Source: Brachionus koreanus (taxonomy: Eukaryota > Rotifera > Eurotatoria > Ploima > Brachionidae). From it: 10,951 nucleotides of DNA. The position numbers and the translations under genes are program-made. Numbering within the stretch: position 1 is the first letter of the stretch; the number at the start of each line of letters is the position of its first letter. The stretch covers positions 1,498,292 to 1,509,242 of the forward strand of contig PJRA01000549.1 of assembly GCA_016987375.1 (NCBI GenBank), in the 5' to 3' direction. Shown piece by piece: positions 8,096-10,951 of this stretch. Below the pieces are notes generated by a model. It did no database searches. It was not told the origin of the DNA and was given only the letters and a program-made list of their open reading frames with translations.

Positions 8096-8101
8096 AATAA
8101 A
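8096..8101 (+). promoter_or_regulatory. Poly(A) signal of holocarboxylase synthetase
   Basis: AATAAA lies 14 bases after the TGA stop. It is the first hexamer downstream and is followed by A/T-rich DNA. Such a short 3' UTR fits the compact gene structure. Confidence 0.45.
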
Positions 8102-9329
8102 AATTTGAGAGAAAAATCTTTCAATTTAGTTTAGAGTCTGGACCAAGTTTGATTAAGTTGAAAAGTTGAGAAATTTAAAAATTAGAAAAATTTAAGTGAG
8201 CAATTAGCTTAAATTTCTTGAATTTTTGCGTAGGAAAACAAAAAACGAATTCTGAAACAATTTAAAACAAAAATATTCTTTAAACAAATGCTTAATAAAG
8301 ACTTTTTATTGAAGAAAAATAAACTTTTTGAAAAAAATAAATATTATGTAACAAAAAATGCTAAGTAATTATTAATTTTGAAAAAAAAATTAAATTCTTT
8401 CTCAATTTAAAAATAATTTCTTTTTTTATTATTTAGTATATTGTTGCTAAAAATTGCTAAAAAAACGTATTTAGCTTTTTTTCTAAAAATACTCATTCAT
8501 GATTAAATTTTTTTTAAATCTAGCATGAATTTCAACTGTTTTCGCGATAAAGAGCAAATCTATCTATTGTGTGATATACGGTCTTGTTAGTTAATCTTGA
8601 AATATTTTTAATTCAAATACAGCTAACAAAAGAACAACTAATTAACTCTGCTTGCTATTATCCATAGGAATAAAATTTTCAAAAAATACTTAAGCTTTTT
8701 CATTAAATTAATTAATTTTATTTTTGAAAAATTTACTTCATTTTGAAACATTGATTTTATCAAAAAAAAACTTGAAAGTTGAATTGAAGTCTTAATATAA
8801 TGTTGAGTCATAAAACTTTTTTTAAAAGATTGTCTATTTTTGATTTTAACAGTAATAAGCCAGAGGGATCTTTTTAAACCCTTTTGGTTACTTACTTTAA
8901 TTTTTTTTTATTCAATAGATTTAATCATTTTTATAATTTTTTTTCAATCATATCTAAAATCAAAAATATTATAAAATTATTTAATTTTTATAACTGAATT
9001 ATAAAAATAGTTGTGAATAATTTTATTTTCATTGAAAAAATCTAAAAAAAAAAACGAGTCAAATAAAATGGACCAAAAAATCCTTCTGTTCCGTTGCGAA
9101 AAGAAAATGGCGCAAAATTTAAGTTTAGTTTTCTATAAGTGTGGACAAAACCTTTCCCAATTTTTTCAAAATTTAAAGCAGACTGATTCTAGCTTCAAAA
9201 TTAAAAAAATTTATTTCAAAAAGTTAAATTTTCGATAAGTTGTAGATGATATGTAAAAAATCTATTAAACCATCAAAAAAAATTTGTAAAACTTTTTAAA
9301 AAGTAACTAAAATTTGCCAAAAGCTGAAG
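8102..9329. other. AT-rich intergenic region without a firm gene
   Basis: No coding exon with recognisable similarity is visible. A small frame at 9068-9238 (56 codons from an ATG in good context) encodes a lysine-rich peptide with no motif and is probably chance. A short frame at about 8524-8590 begins MNFNCFRDKEQIYLL but ends after some 22 codons. An imperfect inverted repeat (CCAGAGGG and CCCTTTTGG) lies near 8859-8887. The region probably holds the holocarboxylase synthetase 3' flank and old repeat debris. Confidence 0.5.
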
Positions 9330-9339
9330 TTGCTTAGCG

Positions 9340-9736
9340 ATTTACTGGTCTTGGATACAGAAAAGGCTCTGTTAATCGTTGACAAGATATTATAAAAAGA
9401 AAACCTTCTTGAGAAAAAAATGAAGTTTTGTCGAATGCTTTTAAAATATAGCAGATTATATTTATAATTGATGATGAATCTTATTTCACTCTTGGCAAAA
9501 CCGTGCTGCCAGGGAATGATATTTTTTTATAGCTGTTACGTAAGCAAAACGCCTGAGAGTGAAAAGAACAAGTACGTTAAAAAATTTGAAAAAAAATAAT
9601 GGTCTGGTTGGCTATTTCACAACGCGGAATAAGCGAACCATATTTTGTACCTAGTGGTTTAGCGTCAATCAACGTCTTGCTTGAAGAATGTATTAAGAAA
9701 CGACTTGAACCAACACAATTTTTTATGAATTTATAA
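9340..9736 (+). pseudogene. Tc1/mariner-type DDE transposase remnant
   Basis: Pieces of one transposase can be read in order but not in one open frame. Near 9340 a stretch resembling RFTGLGYRKGSVNR looks like the N-terminal helix-turn-helix. At 9467 IDDESYFTLG is the block around the first catalytic aspartate, followed by a stop near 9518. From 9602 to 9736 the same frame gives VWLAISQRGISEPYFVPSGL, then LEECIKKRLEP and a TAA. This order and wording are typical of IS630-Tc1-mariner transposases of invertebrates. The later catalytic block (WPDLASSHY-like) and the rest of the C-terminus are missing, and the next bases already belong to a different transposase. Stops, frameshifts and the lost C-terminus make it non-functional. 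No terminal inverted repeats were found. Confidence 0.75.
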
Positions 9737-9766
9737 AAAGTCGTATTTCGAATTCACCCTTATTCA

Positions 9767-10402
9767 ATATCTTGTGATTTTGAATTGGCCATAATAAATT
9801 CAATAGAAGAAACATTTCCTAATTTATGGTTGTTTTTTTCATTTAAAAAAAATCAATATGGCGCCATGAGCAAGAAGAAGGACTTTCTAGCGAATACTCT
9901 GATCTAGCTAATCCTGGTAACTTAATAAGACTGTATACCAAAATGTTAGCATGCTTGGCTTTCGTTCCTCCAGATGGCGTTGAGGCTTTTATTTTACTAC
10001 AAAAAACTATTCCTTCAAAGTTGTCTAAATTGTACAAATATTTTGGCTCTAAGAGATAATTACATTGGCTTTAAGAGCAGAGGCAAATATGCCAGCTGGA
10101 AAGAGGCAAGTTCCCGATATTACTCTGGAATTGTTATGAACGTATAAAACTAGTACTTCCCCGTACAAATAATAACCTTGAAGGTTGGCACAATGGATTA
10201 AGATCAACAATTAAGTCTCATTGATAGTTTAAAACTTGAGCAATCAAATACAGAAATACAGTAAATTAAATTATCTTGTGGTCGTGTAAACAGACGTAAG
10301 CCTGCCTATGTTTATTTAGAAGAACAGATACAACAAATGATAGCTGATGCTGAAAAAGTATTTGATTTTCTAAAAAATTTTTCTAATCTAATTGAGTATT
10401 AA
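9767..10402 (+). pseudogene. MULE-type transposase remnant, C-terminal half
   Basis: Ordered blocks match the C-terminal half of Mutator-like (MULE) transposases of animals. At 9767 ISCDFELAIINSIEETFPN carries the aspartate of the DFE block. A shifted frame then gives SIWRHEQEEGL (9853) and MLACLAFVPPDGVEAF (about 9943). Next come a frameshifted YIGFKSRGKYASW piece and, from 10105, GKFPILLWNCYERIKLVLPR followed by TNNNLEGWHNGLRST. After another shift come LKLEQSNTEIQ and a last helical stretch ending NFSNLIEY and a TAA at 10400-10402. The TNN-EGWHN block and the helical end are hallmarks of this group. At least three frameshifts and several stops show the copy is dead. The N-terminal half (FLYWCH or other zinc finger and first catalytic aspartate) is absent; a Tc1-like remnant lies directly in front. 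A minus-strand frame here is a shadow. Confidence 0.8.
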
Positions 10403-10611
10403 AATAATAATTATATTTTTTTATTAATTAATTGATGTTCTAATTGTGTTGACTTTTTTTATTGATAATTAAAAAATTTTTTATTGTCTAAAAAATTATG
10501 TCAAAATAATACATGTCAAATTTATTTATTTCTAAATTAACCTGTACTAATTTATTCATGTTAAAATCTTTGTGTCCAAATTCTATTTGTCAAAATCAAT
10601 TTATCAAAAAA
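10403..10611. other. AT-rich spacer between two transposon remnants
   Basis: Between the end of the MULE remnant and the LINE ORF1 tail lies A/T-rich DNA with no coding content. Near 10498-10620 the words ATGTCAAA and TTGTCAAAA recur a few times at irregular spacing, too loosely to call a tandem repeat. The LINE copy appears to begin near 10612-10621. Confidence 0.4.
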
Positions 10612-10683
10612 TAGCACATTCCGTTAACACTAGAAAGCCCAGCTGATTACTCATTAAAATTTCAAATAAAGCTATCAAGATAA
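10612..10683 (+). pseudogene. LINE ORF1 C-terminal tail
   Basis: Following a TAG at 10612-10614, a short frame runs to a TAA at 10681-10683 and ends LESPADYSLKFQIKLSR. The same tail is encoded on the minus strand at 1862-1919, so the repeat spans an ORF1 end. Here ORF1 is cut off almost at its end, which suggests either a 5'-truncated LINE insertion or decay of the upstream part. ORF2 starts 19 bases after the TAA. Confidence 0.6.
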
Positions 10684-10702
10684 ATTTAACAATAACTTTA
10701 AA

Positions 10703-10951
10703 ATGAACATTTCAGAAAACTTATTATCTTCCAAAAGGTTAGTAGTTACACATTGGAACTGTTTTCACTTACCTAGTAGGATTCATTTATTAGAAGATTT
10801 TTTGGCTCAAAAATAGTCTGACATAGTTCTCCTTAATGAAATTAAAATAAATCAGAATGAAATAAATTTTTACTTCAATTTTAAAAATTATAACGCAATA
10901 GTTAGGGCCAGGAATAGTAATGGTGGAGGAATATCCATTTTAGTAAAAGAA
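10703..10951 (+). pseudogene. LINE ORF2 start: apurinic-type endonuclease domain (partial)
   Basis: The frame opens at the ATG at 10703 and runs off the window. It encodes the beginning of an exonuclease III-like endonuclease domain of a non-LTR retrotransposon: THWNC near residue 16, then HLLEDFLAQK, DIVLLNEIKI with the metal-binding glutamate (residue 46), and later RARNSNGGGISILVKE. These correspond to the WNC(N), DI-LNE and R--GGGV-ILV blocks of jockey-like and related LINEs. A TAG stop interrupts the frame at 10814-10816, where a lysine or similar residue would be expected before DI. In addition, the usual asparagine after WNC is replaced by Phe-His, which should hurt the active site. 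The copy is probably dead, although the reading frame is otherwise intact to the edge. Reverse transcriptase should follow beyond the window if the copy is not truncated. Confidence 0.85.

Noticed and set aside
9032..9238. Lysine-rich plus-strand frame (56 codons from the ATG at 9068)
   Set aside because: No motif, no splice partner and a composition expected of A-rich DNA; the longer version starts at TTG. Probably chance.
9843..10037. Minus-strand open frame of 64 codons
   Set aside because: It lies opposite the MULE remnant, whose plus-strand blocks match a known family.
1..10951. tRNA, rRNA, CRISPR or bacterial operon features
   Set aside because: No cloverleaf, conserved rRNA block or regularly spaced repeats were seen; apparent GGTTCAA words near 1202 and 3023 lack the paired arms of a tRNA.

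Overview
The window is eukaryotic nuclear DNA. It is very AT-rich, its genes are split by tiny GT-AG introns (48 to 63 bases), its poly(A) signals are AATAAA, and remnants of a LINE, a Tc1/mariner-type and a MULE-type transposon lie around the genes. The one gene with a firm identity encodes an animal-type holocarboxylase synthetase. A small, compact, AT-rich invertebrate genome fits best. A rotifer of the Brachionus type is my guess from overall style, not something the sequence proves.

Layout. Bases 1-1315 are AT-rich with no gene that I can see. Bases 1330-1467 hold the N-terminal helix-turn-helix piece of a Tc1-like transposase. Bases 1599-1853 form a long, nearly perfect inverted repeat. 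It abuts the tail of a LINE ORF1 on the minus strand (1859-2068), a second copy of which lies at the right end of the window. Bases 2069-3455 hold no convincing gene. At 3519-3764 on the minus strand I reconstruct a two-exon gene for a 60-residue single-pass membrane microprotein. Bases 3765-5060 are intergenic and include the upstream region of the next gene. Bases 5061-6197 (+) encode an unrecognised 378-residue protein with five membrane segments and a Cys-containing ectodomain. Only 91 bases later, 6289-8081 (+) encodes holocarboxylase synthetase in five exons (529 residues). Bases 8102-9329 hold nothing firm. From 9330 to the end the window is a transposon graveyard: a broken Tc1/mariner-like transposase (9340-9736), a broken MULE-type transposase (9767-10402), then the ORF1 tail and ORF2 endonuclease start of a LINE (10612-10951) that runs off the edge.

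How it works together. The only adjacent pair on one strand is the membrane protein gene and the holocarboxylase synthetase gene. Their spacing is so small that the 3' end of one and the leader of the other must nearly meet, and a good 3' splice acceptor without an obvious donor lies between them. Nothing in the protein sequences links their functions. The most unusual protein-level feature is the biotin-binding loop of the ligase: the arginine that normally guards the biotinyl-AMP intermediate is replaced by asparagine. I did not find evidence of a wholly new multi-gene system.
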